Notes: generated from the sequence alone by a model not told the origin. A stretch of 64,000 nucleotides of DNA from Streptomyces sp. 2131.1 (GCF_900105515.1 NZ_FNSY01000001.1:2976001-3040000); one strand, 5' to 3'; shown: positions 8,260 through 17,335, counted from the stretch's first letter. Translations and numbers: made by a program.

Positions 8260-8781
8260 CTAGTCCGGTTCGATCACCGTCACGTACGTCGCGAGCGCGG
8301 CCACCGCGTCCTCCTCGACGACCCCGCCGTCCCGGTCCGTGTCCAGGCTCTGCGCGGCGAACGCCGCCGCGTCGGGGCTCGCGCCGAGGACCTTCAGCGC
8401 ACGCTCCACGGCCGGTACCGGCGCTCTGCCGTCACCGGTCGGACCGGCCGCCACGGCGAGTGCCGCGCGGAGGAACGGGCGGGCGATCTCCGCGAACCGC
8501 TCCGGGTTGTCGCGCAGCCGCTTCACCGCCCCGCCGACGAACTCCTCGCGGGTGACGCGCTGGTCCCCGTCCACGTCGGCGATGCCCGCCATGCCCTGCC
8601 AGAACGCCTCGGCGCCGCTGTAGAGCGCCTGCCCCTTGTCGCAGCGGGCCGTCGTACCGAACTCGGTGAGCAGACGGGCCGCGGCGGCGTTGAAATCCGC
8701 GCGATCGATGTATCCGTTGCCGTCCTGGTCGAAGGCGGCGAAGCGGAAGGCGATCTTGCGCTCATACTCTGCGCTGTCCAT
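8260..8781 (-). CDS. EF-hand calcium-binding protein (calerythrin-like)
   Basis: A 173-aa acidic cytosolic protein with calerythrin/sarcoplasmic Ca-binding-protein layout. Canonical EF loops are DQDGNGYIDRADF (about 18-30) and DVDGDQRVTREEF (about 70-82). A third loop region near residue 115 is degenerate (TGDGRAPVPAVE), and a fourth, DTDRDGGVVEEDA, is near 147-159. So three or four Ca2+ sites are likely. Bacterial relatives buffer or sense Ca2+ during development. The stop at 8260 follows IEPD. The promoter faces away from the STAS gene behind it, with a 92-bp gap. Confidence 0.88.
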   Translation of the reverse strand: MDSAEYERKIAFRFAAFDQDGNGYIDRADFNAAAARLLTEFGTTARCDKGQALYSGAEAFWQGMAGIADVDGDQRVTREEFVGGAVKRLRDNPERFAEIARPFLRAALAVAAGPTGDGRAPVPAVERALKVLGASPDAAAFAAQSLDTDRDGGVVEEDAVAALATYVTVIEPD

Positions 8782-8873
8782 GCGGGGAGCGTACGACGCG
8801 TTCAGGCGTCACGTGTCACTTACCGGGACCAGCCCTGTGACAGCCGCGCATCAAGCGGACCGCGACGACGGTT

Positions 8874-9248
8874 TCAGGCCGTCAGCGGCTCGGCCTCCTC
8901 GTCGACCGCCGCGTCCCAGTCCGGGTAGACCTCGAACAAGCGGCGCACGCCGAGGGCGGCGAGCACGCGGTTGACGTGGGAGCCCTCCTCCGCGCCCCGG
9001 GCGGGCAGGATGAGGCGCAGCCGGCCCCCGCAGGACCGCATGAGGCGGCGGAGGGCGATGAGCACCCCGACCCCGCTGGAGTCGCAGAACTGGACTCCGG
9101 ACAGGTCGAGGACGACGTCGTGGCGGCCCACGGCGACCACGTCGTGCACGGACTGGCGGACGGTGGCCGATGTGAGCAGGTCCAGTTCCCCGCCTATGTG
9201 CAGCACGGTCCACCCGCCCCGCTCGGTCTCCGAGACTTTCAGGGTCAC
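8874..9248 (-). CDS. STAS-domain anti-sigma factor antagonist
   Basis: A 124-aa single STAS domain of the SpoIIAA/RsbV/BldG type. It has GWTVLHIGGELDLLTSATVR, and the phosphoacceptor region VVLDLSGVQFCDSSGVGVL with Ser in DSSG (about residues 60-61). Such proteins, when unphosphorylated, bind and sequester a kinase/anti-sigma factor and so release a sigma factor. GTG 9248 is chosen with GAGAGG about 9 nt upstream; an ATG further upstream in frame would add an unconserved P/R-rich leader. It is divergent from a sigma factor gene 249 bp away, and an RsbW-like ATPase is also nearby. Confidence 0.88.
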   Translation of the reverse strand: MTLKVSETERGGWTVLHIGGELDLLTSATVRQSVHDVVAVGRHDVVLDLSGVQFCDSSGVGVLIALRRLMRSCGGRLRLILPARGAEEGSHVNRVLAALGVRRLFEVYPDWDAAVDEEAEPLTA

Positions 9249-9496
9249 GTGACTGGGCCTCTCGTTCCGGGGATTCCGGGGAACCCGATGATCCGGAGGT
9301 CCGGGTTCCTCCTTGGCGGCTGCCCCCGCACGCCCCTCGCGAAACACCGGCCTCGGAAGGACGTCGTGTCCGAGGAACGTACTTGTCGCAAAGGGGCGTG
9401 CCCGGCCGGGGCGGACGACTACATTCGGACAGGACGAGCAGGAGCTGAGAGGGCCGGCCAGGCCCGGGGCCGACAGCGGAGGGGGTGGAGGGCCGG

Positions 9497-10072
9497 ATGG
9501 CCAAAAACGCACCACCGCGCTGGGACCGCAAGATGCAGCAGCGGCTGTCGCGCGGCGAGGCGGCCGCGCTCGGCGAGATGTACGACCGGTTCGCCGCCCT
9601 CGTCCACAGCCAGGCCCACCGGATGCTGGACGACGAGGACGCCGCCGACCTGGTCACCCGCGAGGTCTTCGCCCACGTCTGGGAGAACCCGGACGCCTAC
9701 GACCCCAAGCAGGGCTCCATGCGGGCCTGGGTGGCCCATCTCACGCACCGCGAGTCCGTGCGCCGGCTGCGCCGGGGCGCGGACGAGGACCGCGACGACC
9801 CCGACGGTCCCGACGGCCTGGAGGAGCGGGTGCGCCGGGCCACCGCGGCGGCCCGGGCCGACTACATCGTCTCGTCCATGCCCGCACCGCTGCGGGCCGC
9901 CCTGGAGCTGGCGTACGTCCGCCGCCGCGACTACCGGCAGGCCGCGGCGGACCTCGGGGTCACCGAGGACGAGGCGCGGCGCCGGCTGCGGCTCGGGCTG
10001 CAACTGCTGTCCACCGCCCGGACCCGGCCCCTGGAGGGCGCCCCGCCGCCCGGTTACGGGAGGGTGTTGTGA
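9497..10072 (+). CDS. RNA polymerase sigma factor, ECF-like
   Basis: A 191-aa small sigma factor. Region 2 includes LGEMYDRFAALVHSQAHRML and the DLVTREVFAHVWENPDAYDP core (2.1-2.2). Region 4 appears from about residue 125 (MPAPLRAALELAYVRRRDYR, then QAAADLGVTEDEARRRLRLG) and recruits to -35 elements. ATG 9497 is preceded by GGAGGG; GTG 9485 is a possible earlier start. The stop overlaps the next gene's GTG by four bases (GTGA), so the pair is translationally coupled. The downstream product carries a ZAS motif and is the presumed cognate anti-sigma factor. Confidence 0.85.
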   Translation: MAKNAPPRWDRKMQQRLSRGEAAALGEMYDRFAALVHSQAHRMLDDEDAADLVTREVFAHVWENPDAYDPKQGSMRAWVAHLTHRESVRRLRRGADEDRDDPDGPDGLEERVRRATAAARADYIVSSMPAPLRAALELAYVRRRDYRQAAADLGVTEDEARRRLRLGLQLLSTARTRPLEGAPPPGYGRVL

Positions 10073-11430
10073 GCGACGGCGCCGACGGCCGGGACGAGGA
10101 AGGCCGCGACGACGAGGTACGGGGCGCCCCGCGCATACCGGGCCCCCGCCCCGCCGCGGACGACTTCGCCGACCTGACGCCCGTACCGCCGCCCGGGCCG
10201 ATGCCGGAGCCCGCGCCGGAACCGGAGCCCGAACCCGTACCCGAACCGGAGCCCGAGCCGGAACCCGAACCCGTACCTGAGCCGCAGCCGAGGCCCGCGT
10301 CGGCCGGGGCGGAGCCGGAATCCGCACCGCCCGCCCTGGTCCTGCCGCACCGCGTGCTCCAGGCGCTCCTGGGTGCCTGGGCGCTCGCCGCGTGCTCCGC
10401 CGAGGAGACCGCGGCCGTCGAGGCGCACCTGACCGAGTGCGCGCCCTGTGCGGACGAGGCGCTGCGGCTGCGGGACGCCGTCGGGCTGTTGCACACCGAC
10501 CGCAGCCTGGACCTGGACCCGCTGCTGCGGTCCCGGGTGCTGGAGAACTGCCTGAACCGGCGGCCCGCGAAGATCCCGGTGCCCGACTGGGCCGCCCCGT
10601 ACGACGCCGAGACGGCGCGGCTCGACGCGCTGCTGCGGGACATCGGGAGCGCCGAGTGGCACGCCCCGGTGCGGTTGCAGTGGTTCGAGGGCGAGCGGGA
10701 GGCCAGCCGCCGGACCACCGTCGCCGGGGTGATCGGGCACCTGATGACCGTGGACGGCCTGGTCGGCGCCGCCCTCGGGCTCGACGACCCGCTGCCCGGC
10801 CCCCTCTCCCCCACCGCGCGCACCGAGTCGTACTGGTCCGCCACCCGGGTTCCGCCGACCCGGGCCGTGCGCGAACCGTGGCGGGAGCAGAGCCACACGC
10901 TGATCCGGACGGTGTCGTTCGCCGGGCGCGGGGTCGAGGATCTGTCCGTGTCGTACGGGGACTTCGCGCTGCCGCTGCAGGACGCCCTGCTGGACCGGGC
11001 CTTCGAGTGCTGGGTGCACGCGGGGGACATCGCGAAGGCGGTGGACTACCCGTACGAGCCGCCGTCCGCCGGGCATCTGCACCGGATGATCGACCTCGCG
11101 GCCCGGATGCTGCCCGCCGCGCTGGCGGTGCGGCGGCGGTCGGGGCTGGCGGGACCGGCCCGGCAGCTGGTGACGGCCGGTTCGCCGGGGCGCTCGCTGC
11201 ATCTGGAGATCGAGGGCTCGGGCGGCGGCGACTGGTACGTGGCGCTGGACTCGCCCGCCGCGCTCGGCTCGGCCGAGCACACGGTGGCGCAGGTCGCGCT
11301 GGACGGCGTGGAGTTCTGCCGGCTGGTGGCGGGGCACGTGCCGCCCGTGGAGGCGGCGGCCGGGCAGCGCGGGGACCGCGAGGCGATCCGCGACGTGCTC
11401 TTCGCGGCCGCCTCGCTCAGCCGGCTCTAG
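10069..11430 (+). CDS. Putative anti-sigma factor: zinc finger fused to maleylpyruvate-isomerase-type domain
   Basis: A 453-aa protein. Residues 1-90 are disordered and contain a proline-glutamate repeat (about 44-72, DNA 10200-10290). A zinc-finger anti-sigma (ZAS) motif follows, H120-x3-C124-x2-C127 (EAHLTECAPCADEA). A DinB/maleylpyruvate-isomerase N-terminal fold starts near residue 180 (TTVAGVIGHLMTVDGLVGAA) and a C-terminal MDMPI-like domain runs to the end. Coupling to the sigma gene by GTGA overlap supports an anti-sigma role, with the thiol-enzyme-like domain perhaps sensing mycothiol or a metabolite. No transmembrane helix is seen, so sensing would be cytoplasmic. Confidence 0.8.
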   Translation: MSDGADGRDEEGRDDEVRGAPRIPGPRPAADDFADLTPVPPPGPMPEPAPEPEPEPVPEPEPEPEPEPVPEPQPRPASAGAEPESAPPALVLPHRVLQALLGAWALAACSAEETAAVEAHLTECAPCADEALRLRDAVGLLHTDRSLDLDPLLRSRVLENCLNRRPAKIPVPDWAAPYDAETARLDALLRDIGSAEWHAPVRLQWFEGEREASRRTTVAGVIGHLMTVDGLVGAALGLDDPLPGPLSPTARTESYWSATRVPPTRAVREPWREQSHTLIRTVSFAGRGVEDLSVSYGDFALPLQDALLDRAFECWVHAGDIAKAVDYPYEPPSAGHLHRMIDLAARMLPAALAVRRRSGLAGPARQLVTAGSPGRSLHLEIEGSGGGDWYVALDSPAALGSAEHTVAQVALDGVEFCRLVAGHVPPVEAAAGQRGDREAIRDVLFAAASLSRL

Positions 11431-11456
11431 GTCCTGTCTGGAGTTCCCGCTCCGTC

Positions 11457-12335
11457 TCAGTCGAAGACGACCGTGCGGCGGCCGTTGAGCAGGATGCGGC
11501 GTTCCGCGTGCCACTTCACCGCGCGGGCCAGCGCCTGGCACTCCACGTCGCGGCCGATGGCGACCAGCTGGTCGGGGGTGACGTTGTGGCCGACGCGCTC
11601 CACCTCCTGCTCGATGATCGGCCCCTCGTCGAGGTCGGCCGTCACGTAGTGGGCGGTGGCGCCGATGAGCTTCACGCCGCGCGCGTGCGCCTGGTGGTAG
11701 GGCTTGGCGCCCTTGAAGCTCGGCAGGAAGGAGTGGTGGATGTTGATGATCCGGCCGCTGAGCTGCTTGCACAGGTCGTCCGAGAGGACCTGCATGTAGC
11801 GGGCCAGGACGACCAGCTCCACGTTCTCCTCACGGACCAGCTCCAGCAGCTCCGCCTCGGCCTGCGCCTTGTTGTCGCGGGTCACAGGGATGTGCCGGAA
11901 GGGCACGTCGTACGAGGCGACCAGCTCGGCGAAGTCCGGGTGGTTGGAGACGACGGCGGCGATCTCGACCGGCAGGGCGCCGATCCGGGACCGGAAGAGC
12001 AGGTCGTTGAGGCAGTGGCCGAACTTGCTGACCATGAGCACGATCCGCATCCGCTCCGACGAGCGGTGGATCTGCCACTCCATGGCGAAGGAGTCACCGA
12101 TCGCGGCGAAGCTGGCCCGCAGCTTCTCGACGGTCACCGGCGTGCCCGCCGAGAAGTGGACGCGCATGAAGAACAGGCCGGTGTCGTGGTCCCCGAACTG
12201 CTGGCTGTCCTCGATGTTGCAGCCGGTCATGAAGAGATAGCTCGACACGGCGTGCACGATGCCCTGTTTGTCCGGGCAGGACAGCGTGAGGACGTACTGG
12301 TCGGGGGCGGTGTCGGCAGGCTGCGGCGCGGTCAT
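11457..12335 (-). CDS. purU: Formyltetrahydrofolate deformylase
   Basis: A 292-aa enzyme that hydrolyses 10-formyl-THF to formate and THF, balancing one-carbon pools for purine and glycine synthesis. An N-terminal ACT domain (residues about 10-90, YVLTLSCPDKQGIVHAVSSY) is followed by a formyltransferase-type catalytic domain with RIVLMVSKFGHCLNDLLFR, the catalytic Asn/His loop IINIHHSFLPSFKGAKPYHQ, and HYVTADLDEGPII carrying the catalytic Asp. Length and domain order match PurU. ATG 12335 has GGGG upstream. It is convergent with the anti-sigma gene (26 bp) and downstream of the SCO4402-family gene on the same strand. Confidence 0.95.
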   Translation of the reverse strand: MTAPQPADTAPDQYVLTLSCPDKQGIVHAVSSYLFMTGCNIEDSQQFGDHDTGLFFMRVHFSAGTPVTVEKLRASFAAIGDSFAMEWQIHRSSERMRIVLMVSKFGHCLNDLLFRSRIGALPVEIAAVVSNHPDFAELVASYDVPFRHIPVTRDNKAQAEAELLELVREENVELVVLARYMQVLSDDLCKQLSGRIINIHHSFLPSFKGAKPYHQAHARGVKLIGATAHYVTADLDEGPIIEQEVERVGHNVTPDQLVAIGRDVECQALARAVKWHAERRILLNGRRTVVFD

Positions 12336-12363
12336 CCCCGTAGCGTGCCACAACGGCGCGGCT

Positions 12364-12861
12364 TCAGGCGGACCTGGTCAGAATGCGGAGCACGTCCAGG
12401 GAGCGGGGCGGTACGTCCGGGTCCTCGCCGTCGTTGGCGGACAGCCGCACATGGGCCTCGCGGGCGGCGGCGACCGCCTCCGGCCAGCCGTGGTGCTCCA
12501 GGTAGGCGGAGACGGGGGCGTCCGCGCCGACCTGGTGCATGATGCGCAGCACCCGCAGCACGGCGGCGTCCACAAGGGCGGCCTCGCCGGCGTCGCGGAA
12601 GATCGTGCCGACGTACTTCTCGGCGGACCAGTTGTCGAGCCAGGTGTCCTCGACCAGGCGGTACACGGCGTCGGTGACGTCGCCGTACCCCTCCCGGCCG
12701 GCCAGCCAGCACTCGTGGTGGAAGACGGGGTCGGAGAGCATGTGCAGCGCCGAGCGCACGTTGCTGCGCCAGCGCCACCACGGAAGGTCGTTGAGCGGCA
12801 TGCCGCCCATGGTGGAGGAGCGACGGGCGCGACGGGAAGAGTTCTCGGAACCTTGCTGCAC
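12364..12861 (-). CDS. SCO4402-family conserved protein
   Basis: A 165-aa protein of a family strictly conserved in streptomycetes and recognisable by MGGMPLNDLPWWRWRSNVRS and AVYRLVEDTWLDNWSAEKYV. No transmembrane segment or known catalytic motif is visible; it is mostly helical with many Trp residues. Its function is unknown. The start could be GTG 12861, which has a TACGAT hexamer about 8 nt upstream and would be leaderless, or ATG 12810 (MGGMPL). It lies 28 bp upstream of purU on the same strand, so cotranscription is likely. Confidence 0.82.
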   Translation of the reverse strand: MQQGSENSSRRARRSSTMGGMPLNDLPWWRWRSNVRSALHMLSDPVFHHECWLAGREGYGDVTDAVYRLVEDTWLDNWSAEKYVGTIFRDAGEAALVDAAVLRVLRIMHQVGADAPVSAYLEHHGWPEAVAAAREAHVRLSANDGEDPDVPPRSLDVLRILTRSA

Positions 12862-12984
12862 GGTTGTCGATCGTACGTTCCCTTTTCGTCACCCCGGACC
12901 GGCCCCCGGCGTTCACCGGGACGTCACCCGGCGTTGAGAGAGGGCCACCACTGCGTTACCCCGGGCCGGGAAGGCTCTGGGGCC

Positions 12985-14268
12985 ATGACCGGACGGCGAC
13001 GCCCCCCTTTCCCCCGCCCCTTCGGAACAGTCACCGGTGCGGTGGCGGCCGGGGCCCTGCTGCTGACCGGCTGCGGCGCGCTCCCTGGAGCCTCGGGGGA
13101 CTCCAGGGAGCCCGTCACCGTCGTCACCTGGGCACCGGGCGACGGCGCCTCGGCCCCGGACGCCGTGAACATGGCGGGGATGACCGCGATGGCGCAGGCG
13201 TACGCGCGCTCGGTCAACGCCGCCGGCGGGATCGACGGGCACGAGCTGCGCGTCGTCACCTGTGACGAACAGGACACCTCGACCGGCGCGGGGGCCTGCG
13301 CCCGCCGGGCCGTGGAGGAGAAGGCGGTCGCGGTCCTCGGCTCGTACAGTCGGCACGGACGGGCGGCCCTGACCCCGCTGGAGGTCGCCGGCATCCCGTA
13401 CATCGGCGGCTACGGGGCCTCCGAGGACGAGTTCCGCAGCTACACCTCCTACCCGCTGACCGGCGGCCAGTCCGCGCTGCTCGCGGGCACCGCCGAACGG
13501 CTCGCGCAGGGCTGCGACCGGGTCTCGCTGGTGCGCCCGGACACGCTGGAGGGCGACAGCCAGTCGTGGCTGCTGCACACCGGGCTCAAGGGCGCGGGCC
13601 GGTCCCCGCAGCTCGACATACCGACGGCGGAGGGTGCCACCTCGTACGACGGGGAGGCGCGGCGGGCGCTGTCCGGCGCGGGCGCGGACGGGGGATGCGT
13701 GACATCGGTGCTCGGCGACCGCACGGAGACGTTCTTCGACTCGTTCCGGCGGCTGGAGCCGGCGGGCGCGGACGTGCGGGTGGCGTCCGTGCTCGGCAGC
13801 GTCGAACAGCCGCTGATCGACCGCACCGGGGGCCGGAACAGCCCGTTCGAGGGGGCGTACGTCACCGGCTGGTACCCGGCCCCGGGCGACGACCGGTGGA
13901 ACCCGATGCGCAAGGTGATCCGCGAGGAGGCCTTCGGCGACAACCGGATCGACCCGGACGACACGGGCGTGCAGACCACCTGGGTCGCGTACACCGCGCT
14001 GAAGTCGCTCGTCGAGTCGATGCACGAGTCCCGGATCACCGCGGCGAAGGTCACCAAGGCCCTCAAGGAGGGCGTCAGCGCGGACACCGGCGGCCTCACG
14101 CCCGTGCTGCGCTGGCGTTACGAGGACATGATCGGCTCGCAGGCGTATCCGCGCATCGTCAACAGCAAGGTGACGTTCCAGGTGGTGCGGGCCGGGCGGC
14201 TGGTCGCCGAGCGGAAGGGCTTCGTGGACGTCACGGAGACCCTCGTCGACGCCAGCGCCACCCGCTGA
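12985..14268 (+). CDS. ABC-transporter substrate-binding lipoprotein (branched-chain amino acid type)
   Basis: A 427-aa exported lipoprotein. The signal peptide has a basic start (MTGRRRPPFPRP), a hydrophobic stretch, and a lipobox LLTGC with the Cys near residue 31. The mature part is a periplasmic-binding-protein type I fold like LivJ: AYARSVNAAGGIDGHELRVV, VAVLGSYSRHGRAALTPLEV, GAYVTGWYPAPGDD. No permease or ATPase gene is adjacent, so it is an orphan binding protein, perhaps a receptor-like sensor. A TTGAGA hexamer upstream (about 12934) may be the -35. ATG 12985 has GGGAAGG and GGGG upstream. Confidence 0.85.
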   Translation: MTGRRRPPFPRPFGTVTGAVAAGALLLTGCGALPGASGDSREPVTVVTWAPGDGASAPDAVNMAGMTAMAQAYARSVNAAGGIDGHELRVVTCDEQDTSTGAGACARRAVEEKAVAVLGSYSRHGRAALTPLEVAGIPYIGGYGASEDEFRSYTSYPLTGGQSALLAGTAERLAQGCDRVSLVRPDTLEGDSQSWLLHTGLKGAGRSPQLDIPTAEGATSYDGEARRALSGAGADGGCVTSVLGDRTETFFDSFRRLEPAGADVRVASVLGSVEQPLIDRTGGRNSPFEGAYVTGWYPAPGDDRWNPMRKVIREEAFGDNRIDPDDTGVQTTWVAYTALKSLVESMHESRITAAKVTKALKEGVSADTGGLTPVLRWRYEDMIGSQAYPRIVNSKVTFQVVRAGRLVAERKGFVDVTETLVDASATR

Positions 14269-14273
14269 GCCGG

Positions 14274-14291
14274 CCGCCCCGATCGGGGCGG
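14274..14291. terminator. Bidirectional hairpin between convergent genes
   Basis: CCGCCCCGATCGGGGCGG is a perfect 18-bp palindrome in the 30-bp gap between two converging genes. There is no U-tract, as is usual for Streptomyces terminators. Confidence 0.6.
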
Positions 14292-14298
14292 AAGGCCC

Positions 14299-15774
14299 TC
14301 AGAGCGCGGTCGCCTCGCGCCGCGTCAGACCGTACTTCTCCGCGATCTTGTTCCACAGCCCGGACGCCTGCCGCTTGGCCGTGCTGGCCTCGCCGCTCTT
14401 CACGGTCGCCTGCTGGGTGTGCGAGGTCGTCCGGGCGTGGCCGTGCTTGCAGACCTTCTTGCTCTTGGCCTGCGCCGCCCACGCCGCGTAGTGGTCGTCG
14501 GCGGACGCGGACGCCTGCCAGGCCCTGGTGAGCGAGGCCGTCAGCTGGTCGTGGTTCGGCAGCTTGTCGACGGACAGGTCCTGGAGCCGGGTGACCAGGT
14601 CGCGGCGCTGCTTCGCGGCGCCCTTGAGGTCGGAGACGGCCTTGTCCAGATCGGTGCAGTTCTTGGTCTTCTCGACCGCGCCGATCACCGCCGCACGGCT
14701 GTTGTTGCTGTCCGCGAGGAGCTTGTCCAGCGCCTCGGCCTGCGGCTTCGCCGGGTCGGCCGCGGGCTGGTCCTTCTCCTCGGACGGGTCACCGGCCGGT
14801 GAACTGGCGGATGCGACCGGCTGCTTGGCGTCCTTGTCGTCATCGTCGCCGCCGCTCATCAGCGCACCCGCGCCGAGCCCGATGACCGCGCATCCGACGA
14901 CGACCGCCGCGATCAGCGGCACCGCGCCGGACCGCTTGCGCCGCCCGCCGCCGTCCCCGTCGTCCTGCGGACCGCTGTACGGGGGCGGCTGCTGGAAGCC
15001 CTGCTGCGGCGGCGGACCCGCCTGGTACGGCTGCTGCTGCGGGCTCTGCTGGTACGGGGGCTGCTGCCGGGCCGGGTCGAACCGGGGCATCTGCTGCGTC
15101 GCGCCCTCGGGCTCGTCGCTGCGGAAGAGGTTGTCGAACTCGGCCGGCGGCTGCCGCTCACCGGGGGCACCGGGCCGGATGCCGTACGGGGCGCCGCCGG
15201 GCACCGGGGGTATGTACTGCGTCGCGTCGGCGTCCCCGCCGCCCTGGGGCGCCTGCGGGGCGTGGCCCAGGAACCGGGTCGACTCCGCGGGGTTCTCCGG
15301 CGGCAGCCCGCCGGGCGCGGGGCCCCCGGGGATCGGCGCGATGTACTGCGTGGCGTCGGCGTCACCGTGGGGAGCCGCGCCGTGCCCGTGCCCGGACTCG
15401 GGCGGCAGCGGCTGCGCGTAGGGCTGCGGCTGGGCGGGCGGGAGCGCGCCGCCCCCGTCCTGGCCGTAGGCGCCGGGCTGCTGCTGCCCCTGGCCGTACG
15501 CGTCCTGGCCGCCGTACTGCTGCTGTCCGTACGGGCCCTGCTGCTGCGGGGGCTCCTGGTACGGCTGCTGCTGAGGGTAGCCGTAGCCGCCCTGGCCGCC
15601 GCCGTCCCGCGGGCCCCAGGGCTGTCCCCACGGCTGCCCGCCGGCCGGGGCCGGCCGGTCCGCGGCACCCCCCGGCGTCCAGGGCTCGCCGCCGTCCGAG
15701 GGCAGCACGACACCCTCGTGTGCGGGCCGTACAGCAGGGGGCTGCTGCTCGTCGCCCTGTCCGCTCTGTGTCAC
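14299..15774 (-). CDS. Gln/Pro-rich single-pass membrane protein with helical outer domain
   Basis: A 491-aa protein. Residues 1-275 are a low-complexity cytoplasmic region very rich in Q, P, G and Y (YGYPQQQPYQEPPQQQG-like tracts) with a repeated module (about residues 135 and 175) of the form DATQYIxPxPGG. A transmembrane helix (VPLIAAVVVGCAVIGLGAGA) is near 280-300. An extracytoplasmic helical domain follows, with two conserved-looking cysteines (KNCTDL, KKVCKHG). GTG 15774 has TAGGAG upstream. The DATQYI(P/A)P repeats recall Streptomyces Ser/Thr-kinase-substrate-like tails, but the function is unrecognised. Confidence 0.72.
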   Translation of the reverse strand: MTQSGQGDEQQPPAVRPAHEGVVLPSDGGEPWTPGGAADRPAPAGGQPWGQPWGPRDGGGQGGYGYPQQQPYQEPPQQQGPYGQQQYGGQDAYGQGQQQPGAYGQDGGGALPPAQPQPYAQPLPPESGHGHGAAPHGDADATQYIAPIPGGPAPGGLPPENPAESTRFLGHAPQAPQGGGDADATQYIPPVPGGAPYGIRPGAPGERQPPAEFDNLFRSDEPEGATQQMPRFDPARQQPPYQQSPQQQPYQAGPPPQQGFQQPPPYSGPQDDGDGGGRRKRSGAVPLIAAVVVGCAVIGLGAGALMSGGDDDDKDAKQPVASASSPAGDPSEEKDQPAADPAKPQAEALDKLLADSNNSRAAVIGAVEKTKNCTDLDKAVSDLKGAAKQRRDLVTRLQDLSVDKLPNHDQLTASLTRAWQASASADDHYAAWAAQAKSKKVCKHGHARTTSHTQQATVKSGEASTAKRQASGLWNKIAEKYGLTRREATAL

Positions 15775-15952
15775 CGGGACTCCTACGCGTCAACTATGGA
15801 ATCGTCGGCTCACGCTATCGGGTGGCAGCCGCCGTTCGCCAAGTGCCCACTGTCCCCCGCCTACCCGTGACACCGGGTGTAACACCACGCCCCCTCCGCA
15901 CGCAGTTAACGGACGCGGTTGACGGTCCTCCTCGCCCGCTGCCCGGGTTCCC

Positions 15953-17335
15953 TCAGGCCGCCTGGAGCTCCAGGCGCGCGCCGAACTCCCTTACCGCGGG
16001 CTCGTCCCCGTACGGCAGCAGACGCTGCTGGAGGTCCTCCAGATACTCCGCGCCCCGGCTGGAGCGCACCGTGCCCAGCAGCTCCATCGCCCGCGTCCCC
16101 GTGTGGCACGCCTGCTCCACCTCCCGCATCTGCACCTGGGCCGTGGCCAGCAGCGCGAGCCCGATGCCCCGGCGGCGGGCCCGGGACTCCGGGTGGCCGT
16201 CCAGGGACTCCTTCGCCCGGCGCGCGGCGGCCTCCGCCTGCCCGAGGTCGCGGTGGCAGTGCGCCAGTTCGTCCGCGAGGTAGGCGTGGTCGAAGTGGGC
16301 GATCCAGTCGGGGTCGTCCCCGGTGTCCGGCGCGGCCTGTTCGAGGGCGGCCTCGGCCCGCCCCGCCACCTCCAGGCAGGCACGGGCGTCGCCGAGCAGG
16401 GCGTGGCCGCGCGCCTCCGCCGCGTAGAACATCGCCTCCGCGCGCGGCGTGACCCGGCCGCGCGCCCCCTCCTGCGCGGCCCGCGCCAGCTGGGCGATCT
16501 CGCGCGGGTTGCCGAGCTGGGCGGCGAGGTGGCTCATGGACGCGGCCAGTACGTAGCCGCCGTAGGCGCGGTCGCCCGCCGCCTGGGCGAGGCGCAGGGC
16601 CTGGATGTAGTAGCGCTGGGCGAGGCCGGGCTGGCCCGTGTCGACGGCCATGTACCCGGCGAGTTCGGTGAGCCGGGCGACCGCGCCGAACAGCTGGCGG
16701 CCGGTCGATTCGCGGTACGCCCCCGAAAGCAGCCCGGAGACCACGCTGTTGAGGTAGTGCACGAGGACCGGGCGCACATGGCCGCTGCCGAAGCGGTGGT
16801 CGAGGTCGACCAGCGCGGCCGTCGTCGCCCGCACCGCCTCCACGTCCGACATCCCGACCCGGGACCCGGCCGCGCGGGCGACCTGCGGGTCGGCGCCGGT
16901 GATCAGCCAGTCCCGGCTGGGCTCCACCAGGGCGGAGGAGGCGACCGTGGAGCCCGACAGGAAGTCGCGGCGGCCGACGTCGCTGCGCCACAGCTCGCAG
17001 ACCTGCTCGATCGCCCCGACGACCGTGGGAGCGAACTGGAGGCCGACGCCGGAGGCGAGGTTCTTGCCGTTGGCCATGCCGATCTCGTCGATCGTGACCG
17101 TACGGCCCAGCTTGCGGCCCAGCGCCTCGGCGATGGTGCCCGGCGCCCGGCCGCGTGGCTGCTGGCCGCGCAGCCAGCGGGCCACGGAGGTCTTGTCGTA
17201 GCGGAGGTCGAGGCCGCGCTCGGCCCCGACCATGTTGACGCGGCGGGCCAGGCCCGCGTTGGAGCATCCGGCTTCCTGGATGAGCGCCTGGAGCCGTTCG
17301 TTCGGCTGACGTGCGACGAGTGGCCTGGCTGCCAT
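15953..17335 (-). CDS. NsdA/NsdB-type regulator (HTH-like N-terminus plus TPR array)
   Basis: A 460-aa cytoplasmic protein. The N-terminus (NERLQALIQEAGCSNAGLAR, then YDKTSVARWLRGQQPRG) is a Streptomyces-specific helix-turn-helix-like region, followed by the invariant IDEIGMANGKNLASGVGLQF. Residues about 170-450 form tetratricopeptide-like helical repeats (LAQRYYIQALRLAQAAGDRA, AYLADELAHCHRDLGQAEAA). Relatives include the sporulation/antibiotic repressors NsdA and NsdB; this one is a paralogue whose exact role I cannot assign. ATG 17335 has AGGGGGA 6 nt upstream. It is divergent from the primase-like gene. Confidence 0.8.
   Translation of the reverse strand: MAARPLVARQPNERLQALIQEAGCSNAGLARRVNMVGAERGLDLRYDKTSVARWLRGQQPRGRAPGTIAEALGRKLGRTVTIDEIGMANGKNLASGVGLQFAPTVVGAIEQVCELWRSDVGRRDFLSGSTVASSALVEPSRDWLITGADPQVARAAGSRVGMSDVEAVRATTAALVDLDHRFGSGHVRPVLVHYLNSVVSGLLSGAYRESTGRQLFGAVARLTELAGYMAVDTGQPGLAQRYYIQALRLAQAAGDRAYGGYVLAASMSHLAAQLGNPREIAQLARAAQEGARGRVTPRAEAMFYAAEARGHALLGDARACLEVAGRAEAALEQAAPDTGDDPDWIAHFDHAYLADELAHCHRDLGQAEAAARRAKESLDGHPESRARRRGIGLALLATAQVQMREVEQACHTGTRAMELLGTVRSSRGAEYLEDLQQRLLPYGDEPAVREFGARLELQAA

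Noticed and set aside
10200..10290. Tandem repeat in DNA
   Set aside because: It encodes the Pro-Glu linker of the anti-sigma candidate; not a CRISPR or mobile repeat.
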